A program made the position numbers and the translations under genes. Below, piece by piece: positions 34,313 through 43,999 of a DNA stretch of 64,000 bases; the first letter of the stretch is position 1, and each line of letters opens with the position of its first letter. Origin of the DNA: Megasphaera vaginalis (ex Bordigoni et al. 2020) (GTDB lineage: Bacteria > Bacillota > Negativicutes > Veillonellales > Megasphaeraceae); NCBI RefSeq assembly GCF_900240295.1, contig NZ_OEQB01000001.1, positions 461,352-525,351 of the forward strand. The letters run 5' to 3'. The notes beneath the pieces were generated by a model, which had not been told where the DNA came from, did no database searches, and saw nothing but the letters and a program-made list of their open reading frames with translations.

Positions 34313-35485
34313 TTAATACCACCGCGTCATCGGCAGATCATTGTTGCAGCCTTTCGTCATCAAGACTTGATGCAAGTCGATATTGCCGATATAGAAAGCA
34401 ACAGCACAGCCGCAAAGATATAAATCCCACATGCGGACAAATTCGCTGCCGCGTTCAGCCTCCACCTGATCATGAACCTTTCGAAAATTATCATACCAGC
34501 ATAATAATGTTTTATAATAATGGCGCCGCAAGCTTTCCACATCAAGAACACGGAATTCCGTATCATAAGCGAGATCGATGATTTCCCGCAAAGACGGTAA
34601 GGTGCCGCCGGGAAAAATATACTTGCGCATCCACGGATTGCTGACGCGCTCATCAAGGCCACTGATGTAGTGCAGCAAGAACAAGCCGCCGTCGACTAAA
34701 AGATGCTCTGCCGTTTCCATATAAGTCATGTAGTTGGAACGGCCAACATGTTCCAACATGCCGACACTGACGACACGGTCAAATTTCCACTTCGTCTCCG
34801 GTAAATCCCGGTAATCGGCCAATTCGATCTGTACCTGCTCTTCAAGTCCCAGTTCCCTGATCCGTTCCTGTCCCTTATGCCATTGTTCCCTGCTTAGGGT
34901 ACAACCATACCCTCGAACGCCATATTTCTTTGCCGCTTCAATGAGCAAATATCCCCAGCCACAGCCAATATCCAGTAAACGCATGCCCTTTTCCAGATGG
35001 AGCTTTTCCAAAATATAATGGACCTTTTGCTGCTGCGCCATCTCCAACGTATCCGCGTCGCCCTTAAAATATGCGCATGAATAGCTCATGGACGGGTCAA
35101 GCCACAATTGATAAAAGTCATTGCCCAAGTCATAATGTGACGAAACCTGCTGCTTTTGACTCCCCTTGGATTCCGATTGGAATAAAAGTCCTTTCAATCC
35201 TTTTCGATCAAGAGAAAAGCGGTCATTTTGCTTCAACATGCATTTCAACGCCGTAAATAAGTCGCCTTCAATATCAATATCCCGACGCATGTACGCTTCT
35301 CCCAAAGCCAATGATGTCGAAGCAAGCAAGTCCTTCTTAGGAATATCTTTGTTGACAACTAACGTAAATACCGGCGTTCCTTCACCGATCGTGTAGGTTT
35401 CGCCATGGAGACGAACGGAAAAACAAAATTGATCAAAGCGGTGAAGATAATGGATAAAAAAACTATCTAACAAATGCATAGACAC
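34313..35485 (-). CDS. cfa: Cyclopropane-fatty-acyl-phospholipid synthase
   Basis: 390-aa SAM-dependent enzyme that adds a methylene bridge to unsaturated acyl chains in membrane phospholipids. SAM site: LLDIGCGWGYLLIEAAKKYG; substrate-side motifs include QQVSSHYDLGNDFYQLWLD and FIFPGGTLP-like YIFPGGTLPSL. Located 6 bp after folD in a tight operon; folD supplies one-carbon units that feed SAM, a possible functional link. Confidence 0.95.
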   Translation of the reverse strand: MSMHLLDSFFIHYLHRFDQFCFSVRLHGETYTIGEGTPVFTLVVNKDIPKKDLLASTSLALGEAYMRRDIDIEGDLFTALKCMLKQNDRFSLDRKGLKGLLFQSESKGSQKQQVSSHYDLGNDFYQLWLDPSMSYSCAYFKGDADTLEMAQQQKVHYILEKLHLEKGMRLLDIGCGWGYLLIEAAKKYGVRGYGCTLSREQWHKGQERIRELGLEEQVQIELADYRDLPETKWKFDRVVSVGMLEHVGRSNYMTYMETAEHLLVDGGLFLLHYISGLDERVSNPWMRKYIFPGGTLPSLREIIDLAYDTEFRVLDVESLRRHYYKTLLCWYDNFRKVHDQVEAERGSEFVRMWDLYLCGCAVAFYIGNIDLHQVLMTKGCNNDLPMTRWY

Positions 35486-35491
35486 TCCTCC

Positions 35492-36331
35492 TTACTCCGT
35501 CTCCGCCAAAGTGCGGACGACATTTTTCAAAACCATTATCGTCGTCACGGCGCCGACACCTCCGGGAACAGGCGTAATGGCGGCGGCTTTTGCCGTCGCC
35601 GCCGTAAAATCCACATCGCCTACAGTTTTACCGTCAATCCGGTTGATGCCGACATCGATGACAACGGCGCCAGCGGCAATCATATCGGCAGTCACAAAAC
35701 CGGCCCTGCCTACGGCGGCAATGAGAATATCCGCTTCCGAGGCCAGCACCGCCAAATTCTTCGTCCGAGAATGACAAACCGTTACCGTCGCATTTTGCTT
35801 TAAGCACAGCTGCGCCAACGGTTTGCCGACGATATTGCTGCGGCCGATAACGACCACGTGTTTTCCTTCCAAATCAATTCGGTAATACGCCAAAATAGCC
35901 ATAACGGCCTGCGGCGTACACGGCACAAAAGCGGGCTTGCCCGAGAAAAGACGCCCCATGCTCCGTTCCGTAATCCCGTCGATGTCTTTTTCCGGCGCAA
36001 TATACTCACTCAGCTTTGCCGCCGAGAGATGCTCCGGCAACGGCATCAAAAGAAGAATCCCTTTAATCTCATCGGCAGCGTTGAGTTTTTCCAGCAACGC
36101 CGCTACCTCTTCCGCCGCCGCAGACGCAGGCAGTTGATAGGGATGAAACGGCAGACCGACTTCAACGGCGCGGCGTTGCAACGCCGTACGGTACAGCGCC
36201 GACGCCTTGTCGTCCCCGATCTGCACTACAGCCAAACACGGCAACGCTCCTTTTTTTCCCAATGCTGCCAGGCCTTTGATCAGCTGTTCTTTTTCAAAAG
36301 CGGCAACACACTTACCGTCCAATACGCGCAT
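35492..36331 (-). CDS. folD: Bifunctional methylene-THF dehydrogenase / methenyl-THF cyclohydrolase
   Basis: 279 aa. Signature sequences: LVVQIGDDKASALYRTALQ near the N-terminus (Lys-containing cyclohydrolase site is shifted here), GILLLMPLPEH, DIDGITERSMGRL, and PVPGGVGAVTTIMVLKN near the C-terminus, with VVIGRSNIVGKPLAQL forming the NADP site. The usual Gln in LPLP context (VQLPLP) reads MPLP. Cytosolic folate one-carbon enzyme. Eight bp after the penicillin-binding protein gene. Confidence 0.95.
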   Translation of the reverse strand: MRVLDGKCVAAFEKEQLIKGLAALGKKGALPCLAVVQIGDDKASALYRTALQRRAVEVGLPFHPYQLPASAAAEEVAALLEKLNAADEIKGILLLMPLPEHLSAAKLSEYIAPEKDIDGITERSMGRLFSGKPAFVPCTPQAVMAILAYYRIDLEGKHVVVIGRSNIVGKPLAQLCLKQNATVTVCHSRTKNLAVLASEADILIAAVGRAGFVTADMIAAGAVVIDVGINRIDGKTVGDVDFTAATAKAAAITPVPGGVGAVTTIMVLKNVVRTLAETE

Positions 36332-36339
36332 CTTTTCTC

Positions 36340-38316
36340 CTATCGCATAAACGTAACGAAAACATCACTGCCGGGCTCTGCATACGCCTCTGCCGGCGGG
36401 TCCTGATAAACGGCATTGCCGCTGCCGTTAGGAACAAACCCCAGTCCGGCGCGATTCAGCCAATCATTGACTTCGCGGTTGTTCCAACCGATAAATGACG
36501 GCAAGAGGATCCCCTGGTCCGTTGTTTTCACGTCCGGCATCGTTCTCGTCTTTTTCTGCTCCGTATCTCTCGGAATATTCCCGCTGTCAATCGATCCAGA
36601 CGGCGCGACGCCTTTGAATCGCACAATGTCCGTCATCATTTCTTTAAAGACCGGAGCCGCGACTTGCGCTCCGTAGTACGTGCCGTTCGGATTATCGACG
36701 ACGATCAGAACGACATACTGCGGATCTTCCAGCGGCCCGAAACCGATAAAGGAACCGATATACTGCCCTTCAGCGTAGCCCGTTCCTTCCGCATTCAACC
36801 GTTGCGCCGTTCCTGTTTTACCACAGAATTGATACCCCTCTATTTTTGCGTTCTGGCCGCCGCCTGACGAAATTTCTTCCGCCATGATTTTGCTGATGGC
36901 ACGACTGACGTCTTCCGAAATAGGCTGTCCCACTTCTTCCGGCTCCGTCCGCTTGTAAACGGAACCGTCGGGATTATCGACTTCTCGGATAACGAACGGC
37001 TTCATCATATGTCCACGATTGGCAATAGCGCCGAATGCCTGCACCATCTGTAAAGGCGTAACGGCAATACTTTGCCCGATAGCCATTGTCGCTTCATCAA
37101 TATTGCTCATTTTGTCAGGATCAAAGAGGATTCCCTCGCCTTCACCGGGAAGCTCGATACCGGTCGCTTTACCGAAACCGAATCGCTTGGCATATTCCGT
37201 CAAGATTTTACCGCCTGTATGAATGCCGATATTCGCCATCCCGGTATTGATTGAATACATGAGTATTTCTTTCAGCGTGACCTTCCCCATACCGGCATCG
37301 TCCCAATTATGAATCGTCCTGTCGTCGACATCAATATAACCGACATCATCGTACGTATCGTGAAGCCCCCATTTTCCGGAATCGACGGCAGCCGCCGCCA
37401 TGATCGGCTTGAAAGTGGAGCCCGGTTCATAAAGATTGACAACGGCCCGGTTTTTATATGCCGCCGGCGAACCTTTCCCGAAATCATTGGGATCAAAATT
37501 CGGTCTGCTTGCCATCGCCAGTATCTCTCCCGTCTTGGGATTCATCACGATGATCGCCGCTCCTTCAGGGCGATTTTCCTTCATGATGCCGTCTAGGCCC
37601 CGTTCGGCGACAAACTGTATCGTCGTATCGATCGTCAGATGCACGGATCGTTCCTGGTCGGGCAACACCTGTGCCAAGGCGGATTCCAAAATAGGTATAT
37701 TATTTCTGTCCGTCGTCAGCCGTTGATTTTTAATATCGCCGCGGATATCTTTATCAAGGACCATTTCGATGCCGTCCAAGCCGTGATCGTTATCTCCGAC
37801 GAAACCGATCAGCTGTGCTGCCAACGTTCCGTTCGGATAATACCTGCGGTTTTCATCAATAAAGCGGAGACCTTTCAAATTTTCCTTGCGAATGACCTCC
37901 TCAAGGGCCTTATATTTATCATGATCCATAGTCCGATCCAGCCAAACGAAAGCCGTATCGCGGGAAAGACGCTCCGTCAGTTCGGCTTCGGAAAAGTGCG
38001 AATACGGCGCAATATATTTGGCCATTTCTGCCGGCGTTTTTTCGATCATCGTCGGGTCGGCATACAGTGATTTCGTCACTTCGCTGATAGCCAGAATTTT
38101 CCCGTCCCGGTCGAGGATCATGCCGCGCGGCGACTGCAATTTGCGGTCTTCTTCCGTCTGCGCATCGGCGCGCTCCGCCAATGAGCCGCCCTGAACGATT
38201 TGCAGCCAGCCCAGACGCCCGGCGATGAGACAGCAAACGATGAGCAGACAGCGTCCGCAAAAACTGATCCTCTTCCGTATTTTCTTATGATGTGAATCGT
38301 TTGTATTAAGTAACAT
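36340..38316 (-). CDS. Class B penicillin-binding protein (FtsI/SpoVD-like) with PASTA domain
   Basis: 658 aa. One N-terminal membrane helix (about 22-42), a dimerisation domain starting RGMILDRDGKILAISE, then the transpeptidase domain with SxxK in EPGSTFKPIMAAA, SxN in YSINTGM and KTG in CGKTGTAQR. A single C-terminal PASTA-like domain (about 600-655) ends in DVFVTFMR. It cross-links septal or spore-type peptidoglycan; which one cannot be told. The gene starts one base after the cca stop. Confidence 0.92.
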   Translation of the reverse strand: MLLNTNDSHHKKIRKRISFCGRCLLIVCCLIAGRLGWLQIVQGGSLAERADAQTEEDRKLQSPRGMILDRDGKILAISEVTKSLYADPTMIEKTPAEMAKYIAPYSHFSEAELTERLSRDTAFVWLDRTMDHDKYKALEEVIRKENLKGLRFIDENRRYYPNGTLAAQLIGFVGDNDHGLDGIEMVLDKDIRGDIKNQRLTTDRNNIPILESALAQVLPDQERSVHLTIDTTIQFVAERGLDGIMKENRPEGAAIIVMNPKTGEILAMASRPNFDPNDFGKGSPAAYKNRAVVNLYEPGSTFKPIMAAAAVDSGKWGLHDTYDDVGYIDVDDRTIHNWDDAGMGKVTLKEILMYSINTGMANIGIHTGGKILTEYAKRFGFGKATGIELPGEGEGILFDPDKMSNIDEATMAIGQSIAVTPLQMVQAFGAIANRGHMMKPFVIREVDNPDGSVYKRTEPEEVGQPISEDVSRAISKIMAEEISSGGGQNAKIEGYQFCGKTGTAQRLNAEGTGYAEGQYIGSFIGFGPLEDPQYVVLIVVDNPNGTYYGAQVAAPVFKEMMTDIVRFKGVAPSGSIDSGNIPRDTEQKKTRTMPDVKTTDQGILLPSFIGWNNREVNDWLNRAGLGFVPNGSGNAVYQDPPAEAYAEPGSDVFVTFMR

Positions 38317-38317
38317 A

Positions 38318-39748
38318 TTACGTTTCCGCTTTCTCTTGTCGTTTCAGCCATTTTTCGGCAGCCTGAAACAGCGTTTCGGCATCGTTATCCAACTCGTTGC
38401 TCTGCACGCGGAGCAGCAGGTTTTTCAAGCAGTTGCCGGTCAACTTGCCGCAATGCGACGGCAAACGCCGATCATAAGCGAGATCCCGCGTACTGACCGG
38501 CATCTGGCAGGCAAGATCGGCCAGAAAACGGCCGAACTCCGCTGTGCCCGCCGTTTCCGCCGCCGCGCGGCCGCAGCCGATGATATCAGCGCAAGCCAGC
38601 GCAGTCGCCTGCTCAACGGCTTCCATCAATTCGGCCGTCCTCTTGAACGGCCCTTGCTGCGCTTCACGGCGCAGCCATTTATGCAGATCGCCTTGCCCCG
38701 TATTGGAAAAATAATGAAACTTCATGTGCGTCTTTACCAGCCAAGAAACCCGTCTGATCAAGTCCGGCGACTTCTGCCAACGCCGTAAAATATCGACGGC
38801 CATAGCGGCCCCGCAGGCATCGTGACCGTAATCGGTCAATCTGCCGTCGTGCCTGCCGCGAATACCGGGCAGTCCCTTCGCCATATCATGAAACAACGCG
38901 CTATACCGCACCGTCAGCGACGGCGGCGTATGCGCAACGACGGCCAGCGTATGAACCCAGGCGTCATAGGCGTGAAAAGGACGGGACTGCGGCGTCTGCG
39001 GCAGATGCGACAACTCCGGCAAGATCGGCACCGGAAGATAGACGCCGTTTACCTTCTGCCGGCAAGAACAGTCGCCAAGTCCGGACCGAACGAGAATATC
39101 CAATCCCTTGTACGCCGCCGGCGTTACCAGGAGACGGTCAATCTCGCTGACAACCCGCTCCAAAGAAAGACCGGACACGCGGTCAAAAGCCGCCGGCATC
39201 GCACGCTGCAATTCTTTTACAGGTTGAAAGTCCAACTGACCGACAAAACGGCAGGCGCGAAAAAGACGCAGCGCATCTTCACGGAAACGACGCTGCGGCT
39301 CGCCGACAGTAACCAATCGTTTTTTCTTCACATCATTCCGACCGTTGACATAATCATAAAGATGGCCGTCCTTATCCATTGCCATGGCATTAACCGTAAA
39401 GTCACGGCGCAACACGTCTTCCCGCAACGAATCGGCATACCATACACGTTCCGGGCGGTGGGAATCGCTGCCGTAAGACTCGCCGCGAAAGGTTGCCGTT
39501 TCTATGACCTTGCCGTCGACGACCAATACGGTGACAGCGAATCGTTCGCCACGGATTGCCGCAGTATGCCACCCCTGTTTCGCCACAATGCGCCGAATTT
39601 CTTCCGGCCTGGCCGCCGTCGTCAGATCATAGTCATGAGGTTCCCGACGCATGAGCAGATCGCGAACGGCGCCGCCGACAACATAGGATTCAAATCCGGC
39701 ATCATTTAATGCCGTCAAAACCTTTCGTACAGATTGATCCACTATCAT
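38318..39748 (-). CDS. cca: CCA-adding tRNA nucleotidyltransferase with HD domain
   Basis: 476 aa. Nucleotidyltransferase head: SYVVGGAVRDLLMRREPHDYDL with catalytic Asp residues in DYD; further RRDFTVNAMAMD and EDALRLFRACRFVGQL. The middle has an HD-type segment (HTLAVVAHTP and SALFHDMAKG), usually linked to phosphatase or phosphodiesterase activity. First gene of the four-gene operon. Confidence 0.95.
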   Translation of the reverse strand: MIVDQSVRKVLTALNDAGFESYVVGGAVRDLLMRREPHDYDLTTAARPEEIRRIVAKQGWHTAAIRGERFAVTVLVVDGKVIETATFRGESYGSDSHRPERVWYADSLREDVLRRDFTVNAMAMDKDGHLYDYVNGRNDVKKKRLVTVGEPQRRFREDALRLFRACRFVGQLDFQPVKELQRAMPAAFDRVSGLSLERVVSEIDRLLVTPAAYKGLDILVRSGLGDCSCRQKVNGVYLPVPILPELSHLPQTPQSRPFHAYDAWVHTLAVVAHTPPSLTVRYSALFHDMAKGLPGIRGRHDGRLTDYGHDACGAAMAVDILRRWQKSPDLIRRVSWLVKTHMKFHYFSNTGQGDLHKWLRREAQQGPFKRTAELMEAVEQATALACADIIGCGRAAAETAGTAEFGRFLADLACQMPVSTRDLAYDRRLPSHCGKLTGNCLKNLLLRVQSNELDNDAETLFQAAEKWLKRQEKAET

Positions 39749-39790
39749 CCGCCTCCTCCGTTCGCCCTGCCGGCTCAGTGTTTACCTGTT

Positions 39791-39799
39791 ATTATACCA
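39791..39799 (-). promoter_or_regulatory. Extended -10 promoter of the cca operon
   Basis: TGGTATAAT on the minus strand, 42 bp before cca; poor -35. Divergent from the cobO promoter. Confidence 0.55.
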
Positions 39800-39885
39800 T
39801 TGCTGCCTGAGAAATAGCCAGTTTTTTTTGAATATATGCGCGCCGGGGACAAAGCTTCTCGTCGTCGAATATCCGCACATTTACT

Positions 39886-39913
39886 TTGCGCTGCAAATAG
39901 TCCGTGTTATACT
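39886..39913 (+). promoter_or_regulatory. Promoter of the cobO unit
   Basis: TTGCGC-N16-TATACT on the plus strand, about 43 bp before cobO. Confidence 0.6.
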
Positions 39914-39955
39914 AATACACATAACCATGTTAACCATATGACAGAGGAGGTATAT

Positions 39956-40483
39956 ATGGATACAGGGCTGATTCATATTTATTACGGTGACGGCAAAGGC
40001 AAAACGACGGCAGCCGTGGGCTTGACCGTCCGCTGCGCCGGCAGAGGCGGCAAGGTACTCTTCTGCCAATTTTTAAAAGAAGGGGAAACGGGAGAACTCA
40101 CGATCCTGAAAAAGATACCGTCCGTTTCGATCCTGCGCGGAAAAGGCTGCGAAAAGTTCACCTTTCAAATGTCGCCGGAAGAATGGGAAACGGCACGCCG
40201 CCTGCAAGCGGAGCTTTTTCGTACGACCGTCTGCCGCTGCCGCGACGAAGGCTTCGATATGCTGGTACTTGACGAAATCAATATTGCCTGCCGACTCGGC
40301 CTGTTATCTTCGGAAACGGTGCTGTCCTTCTTGCAGACGAAGCCGGAAAAACTGGAAGTCGTCATGACCGGCAGAGATCCGTCAGCAGAACTCATCGCCG
40401 CTGCCGACTATGTCTCGGAAATCAGAAAGATTCGACACCCCTATGACCGGGGGATACAGGCTCGCACAGGTATTGAGGATTAA
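39956..40483 (+). CDS. cobO: ATP:corrinoid adenosyltransferase
   Basis: 175 aa, CobA/CobO/BtuR family. P-loop YYGDGKGKTTAAVGL at the N-terminus, FCQFLKEGETGELTIL, and the acidic VLDEINIACRLGLL motif. It adds the adenosyl group to cob(I)alamin or an intermediate. The ATG directly after GAGGAGG is used rather than an in-frame upstream extension. Co-directional with the M20 gene and cbiB. Confidence 0.95.
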   Translation: MDTGLIHIYYGDGKGKTTAAVGLTVRCAGRGGKVLFCQFLKEGETGELTILKKIPSVSILRGKGCEKFTFQMSPEEWETARRLQAELFRTTVCRCRDEGFDMLVLDEINIACRLGLLSSETVLSFLQTKPEKLEVVMTGRDPSAELIAAADYVSEIRKIRHPYDRGIQARTGIED

Positions 40484-40504
40484 CAGAGAAAGGAAAACCT
40501 ACCG

Positions 40505-41767
40505 ATGGCACTCCATATACAACAAGCCGTTGCAGAAACAAAAGACAAGATGGTCTTTCTGCGCCGATATTTTCACGAAAATCCCGAGCTGTCGCTGCAA
40601 GAGACGGAAACCTTAGCCGTTATTAAAAAGGAATTGTCCCTTTACCATATTCCTTATACGCACGTAGAAAACGGCGGCATCATCGCCGTCCTGCAGGGAA
40701 AACAACCGGGCCGCACGCTGCTTCTCCGCGCCGATATCGATGCGCTGCCCATTGAAGAGAATCCCTGCAATCTCTCCGGCCGGCGTATCTGCATCTCCCG
40801 TCGCCACGGCGTCATGCATGCCTGCGGTCATGACGGTCATACAGCCATGCTGCTGGGTGCGGCTAAAATTCTGTCCGAACACAGAACCGATTTTTCCGGC
40901 ACCGTCGTCTTCATGTTTGAACAGGGAGAAGAAGAGTCCGGCCCGCTGGAGAAATTACTCCATTATCTGAAAGAAGAAAGCGGTCTCCATATCGACGGCT
41001 GCTATGCCACACACGTCCGTTGGGACGTCCCGACGGGAAAGATTGCCATTTTAGATGGCGCTCCTATGGCAGGCGGTTTCGGTTTTAAAATCAAAATCAC
41101 TGGCAAAGGCGGTCACGGTTCACGGCCGGATTTGGCCAAAAGCCCGATCGACTGTTTCCATGCCTTCTACAATGACCTGCAATCCCTGCGAATGCGCATC
41201 GTCTCGCCGCGCCAGTGCCTGGCCGTCTCACTCGGGTCCGTACACAGCGGCGAAGCATTAAATGTCATTCCTGCCGAATTGGTCTTCTCCGGAACCTGTC
41301 GTTTTTTCAGCTACGAAGACGGCGGCCGTCAATTTTATGAAGCCTTTTTGTCGCTGTTGGAAAAATCCTGCGCCGTCTACGGTTGTACCTATGAAATTCT
41401 CCACTTGCCGAAACCACTTTTTGAAGTGCGCAATCAGCCGCAATGCACGGCTATCGCCCGTCGCGCCGCCATAAGCTGCCTCGGCCAGGACGCCCTTGGT
41501 GACTGTGAACCGTGGATGGCGTCGGAAACCTTCGCCATAACATCGCGGCTCTATCCTGGCGTCCTCGTCTTCACCGGTATTGCCAACGCCGAAAAGGGCA
41601 GTGGCGCCAATCACCACACGCCGGAATTCGATTTGGACGAAGACGGCCTGACCGCCGGTCTGACCATGTGTTTGGCCTATACACAAACCTTCCTCACCAA
41701 CCGTGATCCCATCGAATTTACGCCGAACCCAGAACCGCTGGACAGCTTAGCTGCCAGAAATATTTAA
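40505..41767 (+). CDS. M20-family amidohydrolase (peptidase M20D)
   Basis: 420 aa, two-metal amidohydrolase. Metal-binding and catalytic motifs: LLLRADIDALPIEE, MHACGHDGHTAMLLG, FEQGEEESGPLE and ANHHTPEFDLDEDG; dimerisation lid GKGGHGSRPD. Relatives hydrolyse N-acyl amino acids or peptide-like amides. It sits between two corrinoid genes but nothing in its sequence shows a corrinoid role. A Cys next to the metal site (ACGHDGH) is present, as usual. Confidence 0.88.
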   Translation: MALHIQQAVAETKDKMVFLRRYFHENPELSLQETETLAVIKKELSLYHIPYTHVENGGIIAVLQGKQPGRTLLLRADIDALPIEENPCNLSGRRICISRRHGVMHACGHDGHTAMLLGAAKILSEHRTDFSGTVVFMFEQGEEESGPLEKLLHYLKEESGLHIDGCYATHVRWDVPTGKIAILDGAPMAGGFGFKIKITGKGGHGSRPDLAKSPIDCFHAFYNDLQSLRMRIVSPRQCLAVSLGSVHSGEALNVIPAELVFSGTCRFFSYEDGGRQFYEAFLSLLEKSCAVYGCTYEILHLPKPLFEVRNQPQCTAIARRAAISCLGQDALGDCEPWMASETFAITSRLYPGVLVFTGIANAEKGSGANHHTPEFDLDEDGLTAGLTMCLAYTQTFLTNRDPIEFTPNPEPLDSLAARNI

Positions 41768-41794
41768 CCTCCCGGAAAGGATTGTCTATAACTT

Positions 41795-42748
41795 ATGATT
41801 TATATACTCGCCTCCATTGGCTTTGCTTATTTACTGAACAGATTAATCGGCGATTTCCCCATTATCCCGAAAGTTCCCCAATTACTGACTCGCTTCATCG
41901 TGTACACAGAAGAACGTTGGTATAAGGCTGAGGGCACGCCGAAATCCCAATCGACAAAAGGTATCTTCGCTTTAATTTTTGCTGTTATCGTTGCCTTCTT
42001 TCTGCCAGTCATTTTCATTTTTTCTCTCTATTACGTCTATCACGGTGCCGACTGGATTGCCCACACGATTATTTGCTGCCAACTGCTCGGCATGCATACG
42101 ATTCAAAAATCGTGCGAAGCCATATTTAAAGGCCTCCACTTCGATGACATACAAGCTGCCCGAAATGCTTTCACAGACTTTTCCAGTTTGGACAGTGCCG
42201 ATCTTACAGGCGAAAATCTGATTCGGGAAACAGTGCTTACTACGGCAGAACAATCACTGCGGACCGTAACGGCGCCGCTTTTCTTCATGTGCATCGGCGG
42301 TGCGCCTTTGGCTTGTCTCTATACGCTCACGGAAATCATGACTCGCAGATCGATTTTGCATCCCGAACTGACCCAATTCTACAAAGGCGCCCGCTTTGTC
42401 AACAAATATTTGCTGGCTCTGCCGGCTCGCTTTTCAGCCCTCTTTATGATTTATGCCGCCTATTTATGCCGCCTGTCATCCAAAGAGGCCCTACACATCT
42501 TGCGCCGTGACCGCGGTCTTTCTTTCAATGACACCTATACGACCGCGCCTCTCGCCGGTGCCCTGCAACTGCGCCTTGGCGGCACAGTCAGCTTCGGCGC
42601 CGTCACACTGGTACGACCGACCATAGGCGACGAGGGAGAAACGCCGGCTGAAGGCCACATTCAAAAGGGGAAAAGCATGATGTACGCCGCTTCAATCTGC
42701 GCCTGGATCATCTTCCTTATTCTGTCTTGGCTTTGCTTTGTCCGTTAA
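41795..42748 (+). CDS. cbiB: Adenosylcobinamide-phosphate synthase (CbiB/CobD)
   Basis: 317-aa membrane protein that attaches the aminopropanol (or aminopropanol phosphate) linker to adenosylcobyrate. It shows family features: a long cytoplasmic stretch with DDIQAARNAFTDF and LRTVTAPLFFMC, and near the C-terminus TIGDEGETPAEGHIQKGKS. Some canonical motifs (such as NARDAMLA and the WLAD-type segments) are diverged, so the call is a little less certain. Closes the unit before a bidirectional terminator. Confidence 0.8.
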   Translation: MIYILASIGFAYLLNRLIGDFPIIPKVPQLLTRFIVYTEERWYKAEGTPKSQSTKGIFALIFAVIVAFFLPVIFIFSLYYVYHGADWIAHTIICCQLLGMHTIQKSCEAIFKGLHFDDIQAARNAFTDFSSLDSADLTGENLIRETVLTTAEQSLRTVTAPLFFMCIGGAPLACLYTLTEIMTRRSILHPELTQFYKGARFVNKYLLALPARFSALFMIYAAYLCRLSSKEALHILRRDRGLSFNDTYTTAPLAGALQLRLGGTVSFGAVTLVRPTIGDEGETPAEGHIQKGKSMMYAASICAWIIFLILSWLCFVR

Positions 42749-42756
42749 ATTGACAA

Positions 42757-42790
42757 AAAAGCGGTACAGCCCATGGGCTGTACCGCTTTT
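42757..42790. terminator. Bidirectional terminator
   Basis: Perfect stem AAAAGCGGTACAGCCCA and complement, between convergent cbiB and the MFS gene. Confidence 0.95.
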
Positions 42791-42796
42791 ATTCAT

Positions 42797-43999
42797 TTAA
42801 TAAGAGGCTCTCCCCGATTCTGCACGATAAATGCAAGCGTAAAAGATAAGCAAGGCGCCGACTTCGCCGAGAACCATGACGATTGCCATGGGCAGAGCCG
42901 TCGCACTGCCGCCGATGCCGACGACCGGTGCCATGACAGCGCCTGAAATCATCGACGAAAAGCCTATCAACGCAGAGGCACTGCCGGCATTCTGCGCCTG
43001 CCTTTGCATAGCTAATGAGAAGCTGCTCGTACTCATCGCCGCCAAGGTTGATACGGTCACAAAGAGAAGAGGAACGACGATGGCTAAGGGCAAGTGCAGC
43101 CAAAAAGCAACGAGGAGCAACACACTGCCGATGACGGCAATCCACAGAGAAAGACACAAGGCCTTCCACTCAGGATAGACGCCGGCAGATCGACCGACGA
43201 GGATACCGCTGATCATCAAGCCGATGCCGTTGGCGCCGAAAATAAGACTGAATCCTTGGGGTGAAACGTGATAGACGTTTTGAAAAACGAAGGAAGATCC
43301 GGAAATGTAGCCGAAAAAGGCTGCAAATCCAAAGCATTGCATCAGACAATGGCCCATGAAGTAAGGCTGGTGGAACAGGTCGCCATACCCGTTCATACTG
43401 GCCAAGAAACCGCCAATCACTCTGCGTCGCAAAGGCAACGTTTCCGGCATCAACAACGTGACGAGCCCCAAGATAAGCCCCAAGATAAAGAGGAGCCAAA
43501 AGACGCCGTGCCACGTTGCAAAAAGAAGTATTTGCCCGCCAATGACGGGAGCCAAGATAGGCGCAATGCCGTTGACCAGCATGAGCATCGAAAAGAAGCG
43601 TGTCAATGCCGAACCGCTGCAAACGTCACGGGCAATGGCCCGGGCAATGACGATACCTGCCCCGCCGGCAGCCCCTTGAATCAGGCGAAAAAAGAGAAAG
43701 GCATAAATGGAAGTCGCAAAGATACAGCCTGCCGTCGCTGCCGCAAAAATCAGCATGCCGCCGAGCAGCGGCAGCCGCCGCCCCTTTTCATCGCTGAGCG
43801 GCCCAGCTACAATTTGACCGAATGCCATGCCGGCCATGGATGCCGTCAAGGTCAATTGTATCAGCGACGGCGTCACGGCAAAATCTTGCATCATCACCGG
43901 CAGCGCCGGTAAATACATATCCGTCGACAACGGCGCTATAGCCGATAAGGCGCCGAGGAAAATGGTAAAAAAAAACATAACCTGTCGTTGTTGTTTCAT
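42797..43999 (-). CDS. Bcr/CflA-family drug-efflux MFS transporter
   Basis: 400 aa, 12 helices. Typical DHA1 Bcr/CflA start: FLGALSAIAPLSTDMYLPALP, GQIVAGPLSDEKGRRLPLL (loop 2-3 motif) and FRLIQGAAGGAGIVIARAIARD. Probable proton-driven export of drugs or metabolites. The ATG after AAAGAGGTG is used; it overlaps the stop of the HAD gene (ATGA). Confidence 0.92.
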   Translation of the reverse strand: MKQQRQVMFFFTIFLGALSAIAPLSTDMYLPALPVMMQDFAVTPSLIQLTLTASMAGMAFGQIVAGPLSDEKGRRLPLLGGMLIFAAATAGCIFATSIYAFLFFRLIQGAAGGAGIVIARAIARDVCSGSALTRFFSMLMLVNGIAPILAPVIGGQILLFATWHGVFWLLFILGLILGLVTLLMPETLPLRRRVIGGFLASMNGYGDLFHQPYFMGHCLMQCFGFAAFFGYISGSSFVFQNVYHVSPQGFSLIFGANGIGLMISGILVGRSAGVYPEWKALCLSLWIAVIGSVLLLVAFWLHLPLAIVVPLLFVTVSTLAAMSTSSFSLAMQRQAQNAGSASALIGFSSMISGAVMAPVVGIGGSATALPMAIVMVLGEVGALLIFYACIYRAESGRASY

